The notes beneath the pieces are model-generated. The model searched no databases, had not been told where the DNA came from, and worked only from the letters and a program-made list of their open reading frames with translations. The translations under genes were made by a program, and so were the position numbers. A stretch of 64,000 nucleotides of DNA from Litoribacter populi (lineage in GTDB: Bacteria > Bacteroidota > Bacteroidia > Cytophagales > Cyclobacteriaceae). Position 1 is the first letter of the stretch. The number at the start of each line of letters is the position of its first letter. Location: the NCBI RefSeq assembly GCF_007483685.1, contig NZ_VMKN01000001.1, forward strand, positions 3,228,143 to 3,292,142, in the 5' to 3' direction. This document shows, in pieces, positions 1 to 8,603 of this stretch.

Positions 1-425
1 TGCAGGTTTTTCCAAAGAAGTTTAAATCTTTCGCAGCTTCTGGCCTCTATGAGTGCATTCATCAACAGCTGCTCTGTAAGTTGTTGCATGCGGTTGCCAC
101 CTTTTTTGACAAATTTGGCCAACCTAATCACATATTCGTCTTTTCTTGGCCAGCCAAAAGGAATATTTCTTTTGCGAAGCTGATCCATTACTCTTTCAAA
201 ATGCGCCCATTCTTCTGCTACTACCGGGGTCAAAGTGTCCACCAACTGGTCGAGATCAGGGTATTTTAAAATTAGACTAATGCAGGAACTGGCAGCTTTC
301 TGTTCGCAGTAAGCATGATCCACAAGTATTTCCCCCAGGTTCATGCTTGCTATGTCTACCCAGCGTGGGTCAGTGGGCAGTTGCAGGTTCAACATTTTGT
401 CTTTAGTGCTGTCTTCCCAGTTCAT
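1..425 (-). CDS. miaE: tRNA-(ms2io6A)-hydroxylase, MiaE-like (partial, 3' end outside window)
   Basis: The 141 visible residues match the start of the MiaE family, non-haem di-iron enzymes that hydroxylate the isopentenyl group of ms2i6A37 in tRNA. Seen: an N-terminal LPTDPRWVDIA segment, the first metal-ligand helix GEILVDHAYCEQKAA, then EEWAHFERV, whose ExxH is a di-iron ligand motif, and EARSCERF of the next ligand helix. The ATG at 425 lies 7 bases past the stop of the upstream porin gene, so the two are probably co-transcribed with lpxK. The C-terminus runs off the window at base 1. Family assignment is firm; the exact modification is inferred from the family. Confidence 0.82.
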   Translation of the reverse strand, partial: MNWEDSTKDKMLNLQLPTDPRWVDIASMNLGEILVDHAYCEQKAASSCISLILKYPDLDQLVDTLTPVVAEEWAHFERVMDQLRKRNIPFGWPRKDEYVIRLAKFVKKGGNRMQQLTEQLLMNALIEARSCERFKLLWKNL

Positions 426-431
426 TTTGTT

Positions 432-2399
432 TTAATCAAAGAAGGACCAATTGATCCCCAAATCCAACATTCCTTTCAAGCCAGTATATCCAGGGGTTAC
501 AAAATACCCAGGCTGCTGAAGTAGGTTATCGTTTAAATGATTGTACCGAAGTGAAATACGGGTTCTATTTATCCTAAAGTTGAAGAAAAAGTCCACCACA
601 GGGTATCCATGTACCAAAAAGTTGTCCTGCAGATAAAATTGTTGCGTGGAGGGCATGTAGGCTGGTGCATAGTAATCACTTCTATACCTTCCCTCGATAC
701 CGATCTGCACGAAGATGTTTTCATTAAACCATGGGCTGTCATAGAAAATTCTGGAATTGACAAACCATTCCGGAATTCTGAAATTATCGGCTCCATCTCC
801 GGTAATGGTGGTATTGAAGACCTCTCCTTGAAAGACAAAATTACCCATCAGAAATCTGGCCGTCACTCCCGGAATCACCATAAAGGCATCTGAATCGGCC
901 TGCTCGGGTACCACTTCCTGATTGTAATAGATGTAATTACTTACTCTGTTTAAGGTCAAGGAAGGCCTGATAGAGATGCGTCCAAAATCAGCTTTCAACT
1001 GTCCAGTGATTTGGTCCACGCCAGTATTGGAAAGGTCCTGATTGTTCCACTGGAAATGATTGCCCATATACATCATTTGCATCAGATTGGGTCGGTAGAG
1101 GGCTTTGGTATAAGTCAGGTCCAGATAGGGGGACCTGAAAAGTCCCTTGATCCGGAAGGCATCCGGAATGAAATACTCCCCTTCGCCTTCAAAATACCAC
1201 CTCTCACTGATTTGCCCACGGAGCGCTCCTCCAATATAAAATTCATTGAAACTGTTGTTGCTTTCAAAATATGGACTTGCCATCCGGCCTGTCCTGAATT
1301 TCATGAAAGCATTATAATAGATCGGCCCAATGTCGCCTTTAAAACCAAACTCATTCCTCCATTCTGAAAAATGGCTTAGATTCCGGGTACTATCGGTACG
1401 CTCACCATCTTCACCAATATTAAACCTGTTTGTATTGAACTGGTTAAAAAACAAGCTATCTGATCCGGCCATGTTGGACACAAATGACACCTCTTGCTTT
1501 TTCTTGTCAAAGACATGGTAGATTTGCCAGCCTTTTACAACTTCATATTGGTGATAAAGATGGTAATCCTGCCTCAGGTCATTGGCCTGTGAGTTTCGGA
1601 GCCACATTTTGGAATCCTCATAGGTGAAGTAAAGTGAGGTGCTGTCCACTTCGGGCGGGATGATTCCGCCCTGTTCGTTGACAGTATGCTTCATCCTGGA
1701 AAAATTGGCCAATAGGATGTACTTTTCGTTTTCAGACCGGTAACTGGTATGTAGGGAGTAGCTGTTCTGCACAGCCATGTTGTCATCCCTCCTACTTGGA
1801 TTGAGGACTTTTCGGGCACGAATGGTATTGAAATTGAATCCAACATTCCATCGTGGGTTAATATTTCTAGCAAAAGCAATATCAAGCATATTCCTGTTAC
1901 CCCCACCAAAAAATGCCCCCAGATTGGTAAAAGGCGACTTGGTGTCATAATAGGTCATGCTGTCCGGGGAATTGTAGTAAAGGTCATAGGCATGAAAGCC
2001 TGATGTCCTACCGATTTGTCCGGGAATTTCGTAAAACACAGGCAATGCAGCACTACCAATGTTCCCCAGATCCTGGTACCTGTACCAGCTGCGGGCTACT
2101 GGTTCATAGTTATGAAACCCGGTCAAGGCAGTGTCTATCTCGGTTGTTTCAAACCTATTGTGGCGAATATGTTTTTCCTTAAAATACAGGGTGGTACGAG
2201 GCCCGTACACCTGCTTGGTGGAATCATCGAGAATGCCCCGTCTGGGTCCCACTTCCTCCTGCTCTTCATCAGGATCCTGGCGCTGTTGCTGCTGTTGCCG
2301 TTGCTGTCCTTGCGGAGGAGGCATGTTGACCTGGGCACTTGCCTGGAGACAGAAGCCTAAAATTCCCAAGAAAAGGATGAGTATATGTCTAAACCTCAC
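432..2399 (-). CDS. Putative outer-membrane porin (Porin_10 family)
   Basis: A 655-residue protein with a signal peptide (residues 1-23, ending ASAQ). A glutamine-rich, then acidic linker follows at about 30-50. The rest is rich in alternating aromatic and polar residues, as expected for an outer-membrane beta-barrel, and ends in an aromatic residue (WSFFD). The segment with ARSWYRYQDLGN and LPVFYEIPGQIG is typical of the Bacteroidota putative-porin family. Its start overlaps the 3' end of lpxK by 11 bases, so both sit in one minus-strand operon. The substrate is unknown; a general diffusion or lipid-linked role is possible because of the lpxK linkage, but that is inference. Confidence 0.75.
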   Translation of the reverse strand: MRFRHILILFLGILGFCLQASAQVNMPPPQGQQRQQQQQRQDPDEEQEEVGPRRGILDDSTKQVYGPRTTLYFKEKHIRHNRFETTEIDTALTGFHNYEPVARSWYRYQDLGNIGSAALPVFYEIPGQIGRTSGFHAYDLYYNSPDSMTYYDTKSPFTNLGAFFGGGNRNMLDIAFARNINPRWNVGFNFNTIRARKVLNPSRRDDNMAVQNSYSLHTSYRSENEKYILLANFSRMKHTVNEQGGIIPPEVDSTSLYFTYEDSKMWLRNSQANDLRQDYHLYHQYEVVKGWQIYHVFDKKKQEVSFVSNMAGSDSLFFNQFNTNRFNIGEDGERTDSTRNLSHFSEWRNEFGFKGDIGPIYYNAFMKFRTGRMASPYFESNNSFNEFYIGGALRGQISERWYFEGEGEYFIPDAFRIKGLFRSPYLDLTYTKALYRPNLMQMMYMGNHFQWNNQDLSNTGVDQITGQLKADFGRISIRPSLTLNRVSNYIYYNQEVVPEQADSDAFMVIPGVTARFLMGNFVFQGEVFNTTITGDGADNFRIPEWFVNSRIFYDSPWFNENIFVQIGIEGRYRSDYYAPAYMPSTQQFYLQDNFLVHGYPVVDFFFNFRINRTRISLRYNHLNDNLLQQPGYFVTPGYTGLKGMLDLGINWSFFD

Positions 2400-3456
2400 G
2401 TTTATAACCTTTTTCTATTATGCTTTTTTGGACCATGTCCATTAGCAGCGTTTCATCTTTATGGTCAAAATCCACTTTGACCGGAATTGCAAAAATCGGA
2501 ATTTCCTCCAATAATTGGGCAAATTTCCTGTCTTTTAGTTTGACCATGTCCTTTTCAGTGGTCAAAATCACCGTGCCTTCCCCTCCATAAGCTTGAAAAG
2601 CCTTACTGATTTTGCCTGCATCCTCTTCCGTGTATTTGTGGTGGTCCGCAAATTCCAACGCATGTTTCAGGTTATATTGCCCTTTCAGGCTTTCTTTCAG
2701 CACTTTGGTATCCGCAATTCCTGTGAGCAAAATTACATCCTTGCCTAACACCCTGCCGTTGGGTTGGATTTCATATGGCTCCCCATATTTCAATCCCGCA
2801 AACAGAACAGGCGTACCTGGAGCTGTATATTTTTTAATATTTTCTTTATACCACTTTTTCTTTTCCTCAGAAAGGTCCTTGGGGCATTTGGTCACCACCA
2901 CGGCCTGGGCTCTGCCCGCGCCTTTTCTATGCTCTCTAAGCGTTCCCAAAGGAACTACCTTATCTTCGAAAAAAGGTTTCTGAAAAGTGGTAAGCAGGAT
3001 GTTGAAATCCCCTTTGATATACCTATGCTGAAAAGCATCATCCAAAAGGATTAGATCCGTACTTGGGTGTTCCATGATGATCTGGGGAATGGCCATGATC
3101 CGCTGCTCCCCTACTGCCACATGCACCTTTTCTCCATACTTGGTAAAAATCTGGAAGGGTTCGTCTCCTATATTTTGGGCTGAGGCCTCCTGGTCGGCCA
3201 AAATAACGCCTGTTGTCTTACGTCCATAACCTCGGCTGAGGGTGGCAATCTCGTAATGTTGCGATAGCCTTTCGATGATAAATTCCACCATAGGTGTTTT
3301 CCCCGTACCTCCCAGCGCCAAATTCCCCACCACTACGGTCGGGATCTCAAAAACTACACTTCGCTTGCTTCCGATGTCAAAAAGCTTGTTTCGCAACCTG
3401 GTAATCCCATCATACAGCAGGGCAAATGGATACAAGACGGGTTCAAATGGGCGCAT
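2389..3456 (-). CDS. lpxK: Tetraacyldisaccharide 4'-kinase (lipid A biosynthesis)
   Basis: A 355-residue inner-membrane-associated kinase that phosphorylates the 4' position of the lipid A disaccharide, the sixth step of the Raetz pathway. The Walker A segment GNLALGGTGKTP lies at residues 44-55, followed by the family motif TLSRGYGRKTTG. DLILLDDAFQHR is the conserved DDxxQH segment. Length is normal for LpxK. The gene begins 58 bases from a divergent plus-strand Nif3-like gene and overlaps the downstream porin gene by 11 bases, so it heads a minus-strand operon lpxK-porin-miaE. Confidence 0.95.
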   Translation of the reverse strand: MRPFEPVLYPFALLYDGITRLRNKLFDIGSKRSVVFEIPTVVVGNLALGGTGKTPMVEFIIERLSQHYEIATLSRGYGRKTTGVILADQEASAQNIGDEPFQIFTKYGEKVHVAVGEQRIMAIPQIIMEHPSTDLILLDDAFQHRYIKGDFNILLTTFQKPFFEDKVVPLGTLREHRKGAGRAQAVVVTKCPKDLSEEKKKWYKENIKKYTAPGTPVLFAGLKYGEPYEIQPNGRVLGKDVILLTGIADTKVLKESLKGQYNLKHALEFADHHKYTEEDAGKISKAFQAYGGEGTVILTTEKDMVKLKDRKFAQLLEEIPIFAIPVKVDFDHKDETLLMDMVQKSIIEKGYKREV

Positions 3457-3471
3457 TGGGGAAAATTTTGT

Positions 3472-3479
3472 TATTTTTG
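3472..3479 (+). promoter_or_regulatory. Possible Bacteroidota -7 element (TATTTTTG) for the Nif3-like gene
   Basis: The octamer TATTTTTG matches TAnnTTTG exactly and lies 35 bases before the ATG of the plus-strand gene at 3514. No TTG sits at the ideal 19-base spacing, so this is a weak call. Confidence 0.35.
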
Positions 3480-3513
3480 GTTACCGAACGATCAATCAAG
3501 CAAAGACAAATAT

Positions 3514-4614
3514 ATGGTTTATTCTATAAGAGATATAACTTCCTACCTGGAAACCTTGGCCCCTCCAGCCTATCAGGAGAGCTATGACAATGCCCAATTG
3601 CTGACCGGGAACCCGGAGACCGAAGTCACGGCAGTACTTTGCACCCTAGATGCCACGGAAGCCGTGGTGGATGAAGCCATAGAACTCAACTGCAACCTTA
3701 TAGTGGCCCACCATCCCATTATTTTCAAAGGGTTGAAAAGTTTGACGGGAAAAAACTACATAGAACGAACCATTATTAAGGCTATCAAGCACGATATTGC
3801 TATTTATGCTATCCACACCAACTTGGACAATGTCTCCACTGGGGTGAATAAGAGGATATGCGACATGATAGGCTTGGAAAACACAAGAATTTTAAGTCCC
3901 AAAAAGCAGACCCTTCAAAAACTTGTAACCTTTGCCCCGGTTGCCTCCCGTGAAGAGGTCAGCCAGGCGCTTTTCCAGGCGGGAGCCGGACAAATCGGGA
4001 ATTACAAGGATTGCAGCTTTTTCCTTCAGGGAACGGGAACTTTCACTCCTTCGGAAAAAGCCAATCCGACAATCGGAAGCAAGGGCAAGGCAGAGGCAGT
4101 GGAAGAGGTTAGAATTGAGGTCATCTTTCCGGAATATCTTTCCGGAAAAATACTGGCAGCGATGAAGGAGGCCCACCCGTATGAGGAAGTGGCTTATTAC
4201 CTTCAGACTTTGGAAAATGTGGATCAGGAGGTCGGTTCCGGCATGGTGGGTGAGCTGCCACAGGAAATGGACGAGGAGAGTTTCTTTGCGCAGCTAAAAC
4301 AAAACATGAATTTAAATGTGGTCAAGAGAACGGATTTGAGAGGCAAAGCGGTAAAAAAGGTGGCCGTATGTGGCGGTGCAGGGATATTTCTGCTGTCTGC
4401 AGCAATTAGATCAGGTGCCGATGTATTTGTCACCTCTGATGTAAAATACCATGAATTTTTCGATGCTGAGGGGAAAATCGTATTGGCAGACATAGGACAT
4501 TACGAAAGCGAAATTTATACAAAAGATTTATTAAAAGAGAAATTGTCACAAAATTTTAGTAATATTGCACTCTATTTGACAAAAGTAGTTTCGAATCCCA
4601 TAACTTATATATAG
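3514..4614 (+). CDS. Nif3-like dinuclear metal-centre protein
   Basis: A 366-residue member of the NIF3/YbgI/YqfO family, toroidal hexamers with a di-metal site. Proposed activities in the family include GTP cyclohydrolase 1 type 2 homologues, but the physiological role is not settled. Metal-ligand motifs are seen: AHHPIIFKG at residues 65-73, AIHTNLDNVSTG at 99-110, and near the C-terminus GHYESEIYTKD. The central part (about 130-240) is the insert domain found in the long YqfO-type version, with the motif HPYEEVAYY. The gene is followed after 3 bases by the zinc-ribbon gene, a pairing common in Bacteroidota, so the two probably form one operon. Confidence 0.9.
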   Translation: MVYSIRDITSYLETLAPPAYQESYDNAQLLTGNPETEVTAVLCTLDATEAVVDEAIELNCNLIVAHHPIIFKGLKSLTGKNYIERTIIKAIKHDIAIYAIHTNLDNVSTGVNKRICDMIGLENTRILSPKKQTLQKLVTFAPVASREEVSQALFQAGAGQIGNYKDCSFFLQGTGTFTPSEKANPTIGSKGKAEAVEEVRIEVIFPEYLSGKILAAMKEAHPYEEVAYYLQTLENVDQEVGSGMVGELPQEMDEESFFAQLKQNMNLNVVKRTDLRGKAVKKVAVCGGAGIFLLSAAIRSGADVFVTSDVKYHEFFDAEGKIVLADIGHYESEIYTKDLLKEKLSQNFSNIALYLTKVVSNPITYI

Positions 4615-4617
4615 TAC

Positions 4618-5382
4618 ATGGAAAGTACCGTTGCACAGAAACTTGAAGCCATTCACAACCTTCAGAAAATTGATTCCCGCCTAGACGCTATTTTTAAAAT
4701 CAGAGGAGCTCTTCCAGAAGAAGTTCAAGACTTAGAAGATGAGATCATAGGTTATGAAACCCGCCTTGAAAAGTTCCAGACGGATATCAATTCTCTTGAA
4801 GATGAGATTAAGAGGCATAAAGAAGCTATCAAGGAATCAGAAAAGCTGATCAAAAAATACCAGGAACAGCAGATGAACGTCAGAAACAACAGGGAGTATG
4901 ACGCCATCACGAAAGAACTGGAACTTCAAGACTTGGAAATCCAGGTTAGCAGAAAGAAAATCGGTGAGGCTGAGGCCAGAATCGAATCCAAAAAGCAGGA
5001 CGTTGAGGTTTTGCAAGAGACGTTGAAGGACCGTAAAAAGGATCTGGACACCAAAAAGGATGAATTGAAGTCAATTGTTTCTGAAAGTGAGTCTGAGGAG
5101 TCAAAGCTTATCAGTGAAAAAGCAGAAGCAAGCAAGAAAATCGAAGACAGAATTCTTAAGTCTTACGAGAAGATCCGAAACAATGCCAAGAACGGCTTAG
5201 CCGTGGTAATGGTAAAAAGAGGAGCTTGCGGCGGTTGTTTCAACATCGTGCCCCCTCAAAGACAGGCTGACATCCGTGAGAAGAAAAAGCTCATCGTTTG
5301 TGAACACTGTGGCAGAATCCTCGCCGGCGTTCAGGACGAAATCGAGGACGAAACTACTCCGAAGAAAAAAAGAAAAGCATAA
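4618..5382 (+). CDS. Coiled-coil protein with C4-type zinc ribbon (zf-RING_7 / CT398-HP0958-like)
   Basis: A 254-residue protein. Residues about 10-185 are charged, heptad-patterned and almost certainly a long coiled-coil hairpin. A C4 zinc ribbon follows, with CGGC at 204-207 and CEHC at 228-231, and then a lysine-rich tail. Homologues such as HP0958 (FlgZ) and CT398 act as adaptor-like nucleic-acid- or protein-binding factors. No flagellar genes are in view, so a specific role cannot be given. It is co-directional with the Nif3-like gene 3 bases upstream and is followed at once by a strong terminator. Confidence 0.85.
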   Translation: MESTVAQKLEAIHNLQKIDSRLDAIFKIRGALPEEVQDLEDEIIGYETRLEKFQTDINSLEDEIKRHKEAIKESEKLIKKYQEQQMNVRNNREYDAITKELELQDLEIQVSRKKIGEAEARIESKKQDVEVLQETLKDRKKDLDTKKDELKSIVSESESEESKLISEKAEASKKIEDRILKSYEKIRNNAKNGLAVVMVKRGACGGCFNIVPPQRQADIREKKKLIVCEHCGRILAGVQDEIEDETTPKKKRKA

Positions 5383-5386
5383 TATG

Positions 5387-5413
5387 AAGCCCGAAGCGAT
5401 TCGGGCTTTTTTT
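5387..5413 (+). terminator. Rho-independent terminator after the zinc-ribbon gene
   Basis: Perfect 9-bp stem AAGCCCGAA / TTCGGGCTT with loop GCGA, followed by a seven-T run. It starts 5 bases after the stop codon. Confidence 0.88.
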
Positions 5414-5845
5414 ATGCTAAAAAACTTCGGGTATCTTGTATTAACAAGGGGAAATGACATGTACTCCCTTCAGAAAAGCAACCCCACACCCCTCCCTTGG
5501 AATAATTCAATACTTTCTTGATCCATAGCCAAACAGGCGGGAATGTATGGGTAGTGTGGCCGACATCTGGCCGACATCCTGCAAACACCCTCCTGACATT
5601 CCTTATTTGGGAGTTGACAATTGTGCTTATATCCGGCTTACATTTCATTTGCAGAAATTAAGAGTGGAGGTAAAATGAATAAAAAAACTACCTTCCTTAA
5701 AAACATTTGGCTTCCACATCGGGTATCCTTTATAATGAGGGCTTATAAAAATCTCATGGAGATGTAGTAGAAAACTTTTGCATATTTTTTGCATATAGAA
5801 ACAATACACTATAAAGTTTGCGTTTATTTCTATATATTCGAGATT
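5414..5845. other. Intergenic region without a recognised gene
   Basis: About 430 AT-rich bases. The only structure noticed is an 11-base tandem (GGCCGACATCT then GGCCGACATCC) at 5558-5579. Short reading frames on both strands have no recognisable product. The last part presumably holds the promoter of the small secreted protein gene. Confidence 0.5.
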
Positions 5846-6274
5846 ATGAAAACACTAATGACAGCCATATTAACGCTTACCATATTATCTTCGGTTTTTG
5901 CAAAAAATCCAGAAGACAGGACATTCCTGATTATTTTTGACAAAGAGGAGCTAAAGGAGTTTAAAACCAGTCCTGAGTACATAGAACTGACATTTAATCA
6001 GATGTTTACCACCAAAACATATTCTGGTAATTCTGAATCCGTACTATTAATGACTATTCCAAACTGCAACATGGATCCTTGCCAAGTGGGTGAACTGTTA
6101 GTGAGAGTAAACAGGAACACCACACTCTCGCTGCAGGAAATAGCTTTCAGAATAGTTGACCTGAATGAAAGCAAATCCACCTATCAGGCCTTGCTTGCTG
6201 AGTTGGAAAGCAAAAACAACAACGGGAAGAAAAAGAAAGATAGAGGGGGAATACTCTCCCTGGTCGCAAATTAA
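5846..6274 (+). CDS. Small secreted protein of unknown function
   Basis: Starting at the ATG at 5846 rather than the in-frame ATG at 5789 gives a clean signal peptide (MKTLMTAILTLTILSSVFA) and a 142-residue product. The mature part is about 120 residues, with two cysteines in a CNMDPC segment that may form a disulphide, and a lysine-rich segment near the end (KKKKDR). No family was recognised. It stands alone between two terminators, facing the histidine-phosphatase gene. Confidence 0.6.
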   Translation: MKTLMTAILTLTILSSVFAKNPEDRTFLIIFDKEELKEFKTSPEYIELTFNQMFTTKTYSGNSESVLLMTIPNCNMDPCQVGELLVRVNRNTTLSLQEIAFRIVDLNESKSTYQALLAELESKNNNGKKKKDRGGILSLVAN

Positions 6275-6275
6275 G

Positions 6276-6302
6276 AAAAGCTTCTATTAGAAGCTTTTTT
6301 CA
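6276..6302. terminator. Bidirectional terminator between convergent genes
   Basis: Inverted repeat AAAAGCTTCTA / TAGAAGCTTTT at 6276-6286 and 6288-6298, with A and T runs on either side. It overlaps the stop of the minus-strand gene that ends at 6300 and can serve both strands. Confidence 0.75.
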
Positions 6303-6944
6303 TTTTAAATAGGAAATATCCATATATCGGTCGAGTCTGAACTGCATCCCTCCCATTAAGGTCAATTCATAGCAACAGAGATTTTGGTGTTCAAAAATAT
6401 CCATATACTGTAAAGGGTAATGTAACATCACACTCAGCAGCATCCGCATTGCCCTGCCATGCATACATAAGAGTACAGTCTCCTCTCCTTCTTCTAAAAT
6501 CTTCTTAAGGCCTTTTTTAAGGCGCCTTTTTACCATATTGGGCGATTCTCCGCCGGCAATGGCATAATCTAGGTCCCCCGAGGCCCATTTTTCGAGCATG
6601 TGAAGATAATACTGATTTTCGTCATGCGTCATCGGCACCCCTTCATATTTTCCCCAGCTGATCTCATTCATCTCGGGGAGACTTTCGCTTGGAATGCCCA
6701 AGTCCAAAAAGCCGGCTATAGATTGTCTAGTTCTCTGCAGGGCTGTATAATACACTTTATCAAAGGGAATGTGCTTGTGAGCTTCAAAAAACTCCTGAGC
6801 CTGCTCCTCTCCATGACTGTTGATGGGTGCGTCGATGCCTGAGCCCTGGACGATGCCCTTCAAATTGTAATCTGTCTGCCCGTGACGGACTATGTATATT
6901 TTTTTCGTGGCCAAAAGTTCTTTATTTTTGCTTTCAATTTTCAA
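6300..6944 (-). CDS. Histidine phosphatase family protein (phosphoglycerate-mutase-like)
   Basis: A 214-residue cytosolic phosphatase of the branch-1 histidine phosphatase superfamily. The catalytic RHG is at residues 20-22 in VRHGQTDYN, and the second histidine is in LLCMHGRAMRMLL. The acidic residue of the PEMNEISWGKYEG segment fits the catalytic acid region. Substrate cannot be told from sequence; relatives include alpha-ribazole phosphatase and cofactor-dependent mutases. The gene is divergent from the menaquinone operon, with only 26 bases between the two start codons, so the promoters must overlap. Confidence 0.85.
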   Translation of the reverse strand: MKIESKNKELLATKKIYIVRHGQTDYNLKGIVQGSGIDAPINSHGEEQAQEFFEAHKHIPFDKVYYTALQRTRQSIAGFLDLGIPSESLPEMNEISWGKYEGVPMTHDENQYYLHMLEKWASGDLDYAIAGGESPNMVKRRLKKGLKKILEEGEETVLLCMHGRAMRMLLSVMLHYPLQYMDIFEHQNLCCYELTLMGGMQFRLDRYMDISYLK

Positions 6945-6970
6945 AGAAAAGGCTTTTTACTCAACATTTC

Positions 6971-7393
6971 ATGATCTTTCCCCAAAACCTCCAGCTCGAA
7001 ACACTCAATCAAATGGGTAAAAACACCATGGTTGAGCACCTGGGCATAGAATTTACCGAAATCGGGGACAACCACCTTGCTGCCACCATGCCTGTAGATC
7101 ATAGAACCAAACAGCCTATGGGACTGTTGCATGGAGGGGCAAATGTAGTGCTGGCCGAGACCATTGGAAGTGTGGCTGGCAACTTTGCTTTGGACGGGGA
7201 AAAGCAATATTGCGTGGGCCTCGACATAAATGCAAACCATCTAAAAGCAGTCAAAAGCGGACTGGTCAAAGGTATTGCCATTCCCATCAAACTTGGAGGC
7301 AAGATCCAAGTGTGGGAAATCAAGATTTATAACCAGAAAGAAGAAATGACCTGTATCTGCCGGTTGACCCTGGCAGTACTGGACAAGGCATAA
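6971..7393 (+). CDS. Hotdog-fold thioesterase, probable DHNA-CoA hydrolase (MenI-like)
   Basis: From the ATG at 6971 the product is 140 residues, the usual length for PaaI/MenI-type hotdog thioesterases; the longer upstream frame would overlap the divergent gene. The motif PMGLLHGGANVVLAETIGS is the active-site helix of the family. It is followed after one base by menF and then menD. The most likely role is therefore hydrolysis of 1,4-dihydroxy-2-naphthoyl-CoA in menaquinone synthesis. The fold is seen directly; the substrate is inferred from context. Confidence 0.82.
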   Translation: MIFPQNLQLETLNQMGKNTMVEHLGIEFTEIGDNHLAATMPVDHRTKQPMGLLHGGANVVLAETIGSVAGNFALDGEKQYCVGLDINANHLKAVKSGLVKGIAIPIKLGGKIQVWEIKIYNQKEEMTCICRLTLAVLDKA

Positions 7394-7394
7394 T

Positions 7395-8600
7395 ATGGAA
7401 ACAATTTCGAGTACCAAAGCTATCACCCATGAGGTCTACTTGGACCTGATGTTGCAGTATGTTTTCCAGGAGGGATTCAATTTTGCGGTATGGAGAAAAC
7501 CTAAGTCTAACCAGCTGGAAATCGTTATCGATTCTGATCAGGTGTTACGCAAGGGGAAACCTCAACTTGAGGACCTACCTGCAGGGTTTATTGCCCACAC
7601 TTTTGAAGACAGGACTTCTCCAGAATTCTTTTTTTTGGAGGCTAAGGAATATTACAGTTTTGATCTAAATACCCCTGTCGAAATAGAGGAAAACCATTCA
7701 TTTGCAGGGAAAGCTCCTATTGGAAAATCAAAACTTCAAAAGCTTGTCCACGAGGGCATCAGGAAAAGCGCCAATAAAACCGAAGTTCAGGAAACTGATA
7801 AAAAGGCTTTTATAGACCAGGTCAACAAAGGAATTGAGCAGATTCAAAGTGGACAACTGATCAAGGTGGTGCCTGCCAAAATAAAGAAGCAGAAATTGAA
7901 TCCTTCTTTGGATTTAAGCCAGACATTCTTGAAACTCTGCGAAACTTACCCTAATGCATTTGTCAATTTTGTGCATAGTCCATTATTCGGTACCTGGATG
8001 GGCGCCAGTCCGGAGGTATTGATCAAAACCGAGGGCACGGCATTTTCCACTATGGCCCTTGCGGGAACTCAAAAGGCCTTTGGCGAAAATCCACTTAAAA
8101 ACGCAGCTTGGACACAAAAAGAAATCGAAGAACAAGCCTTGGTCAGCAGGTATATTGTCAACTGCTTCAAAAAGATCAGGCTGAGGGAATATGAGGAAAA
8201 AGGCCCCAAAACAGTTTTGGCGGGCAACCTTCTTCATCTCCGATCCGACTTTAATGTTGACATGGAGGCGACCAACTTCCCGCAGTTAGGTTCCACCATG
8301 TTGGAATTGCTCCATCCTACTTCCGCGGTATGTGGCATGCCCAGACAAGCCGCTTTGGATTTCATAGCTGAACAGGAAGATTTTAAACGTTCCCTTTTTG
8401 CCGGGTATTTTGGTCCAGTAAACATCCAAGACGCCACCTCCATCTATGTCAACCTCCGTACGGTCCAACTGACTGGTGATCATGCCTATCTTTATGCGGG
8501 TGCGGGGATTACAGAGGACTCCATAGCCGTAAAGGAATGGGAAGAGACAGAAATGAAATGCGATATTATTGGAAGATTTTTCACAAAAGAAAAAATATAG
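7395..8600 (+). CDS. menF: Isochorismate synthase (menaquinone pathway)
   Basis: A 401-residue chorismate-binding enzyme that converts chorismate to isochorismate. Seen: the segment GQLIKVVPAKIKK with the conserved lysine, FGTWMGASPEVL, TMALAGTQ, the HPTSAVCGMPRQAAL signature, and near the end FAGYFGPV and LYAGAGITEDS, all hallmarks of the MenF/EntC family. It starts one base after the thioesterase stop and ends three bases before the apparent menD start. Isochorismate passes to MenD. Confidence 0.93.
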   Translation: METISSTKAITHEVYLDLMLQYVFQEGFNFAVWRKPKSNQLEIVIDSDQVLRKGKPQLEDLPAGFIAHTFEDRTSPEFFFLEAKEYYSFDLNTPVEIEENHSFAGKAPIGKSKLQKLVHEGIRKSANKTEVQETDKKAFIDQVNKGIEQIQSGQLIKVVPAKIKKQKLNPSLDLSQTFLKLCETYPNAFVNFVHSPLFGTWMGASPEVLIKTEGTAFSTMALAGTQKAFGENPLKNAAWTQKEIEEQALVSRYIVNCFKKIRLREYEEKGPKTVLAGNLLHLRSDFNVDMEATNFPQLGSTMLELLHPTSAVCGMPRQAALDFIAEQEDFKRSLFAGYFGPVNIQDATSIYVNLRTVQLTGDHAYLYAGAGITEDSIAVKEWEETEMKCDIIGRFFTKEKI

Positions 8601-8603
8601 ATT

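Noticed and set aside
2131-2445. Cysteine-rich plus-strand frame opposite the porin
   Set aside because: The cysteines come from the complement of the CAG/CAA glutamine run of the porin linker.
5412-5648. Minus-strand frame of 78 residues
   Set aside because: It starts in intergenic sequence, runs into the terminator of the zinc-ribbon gene, and has no recognisable domain or signal peptide.
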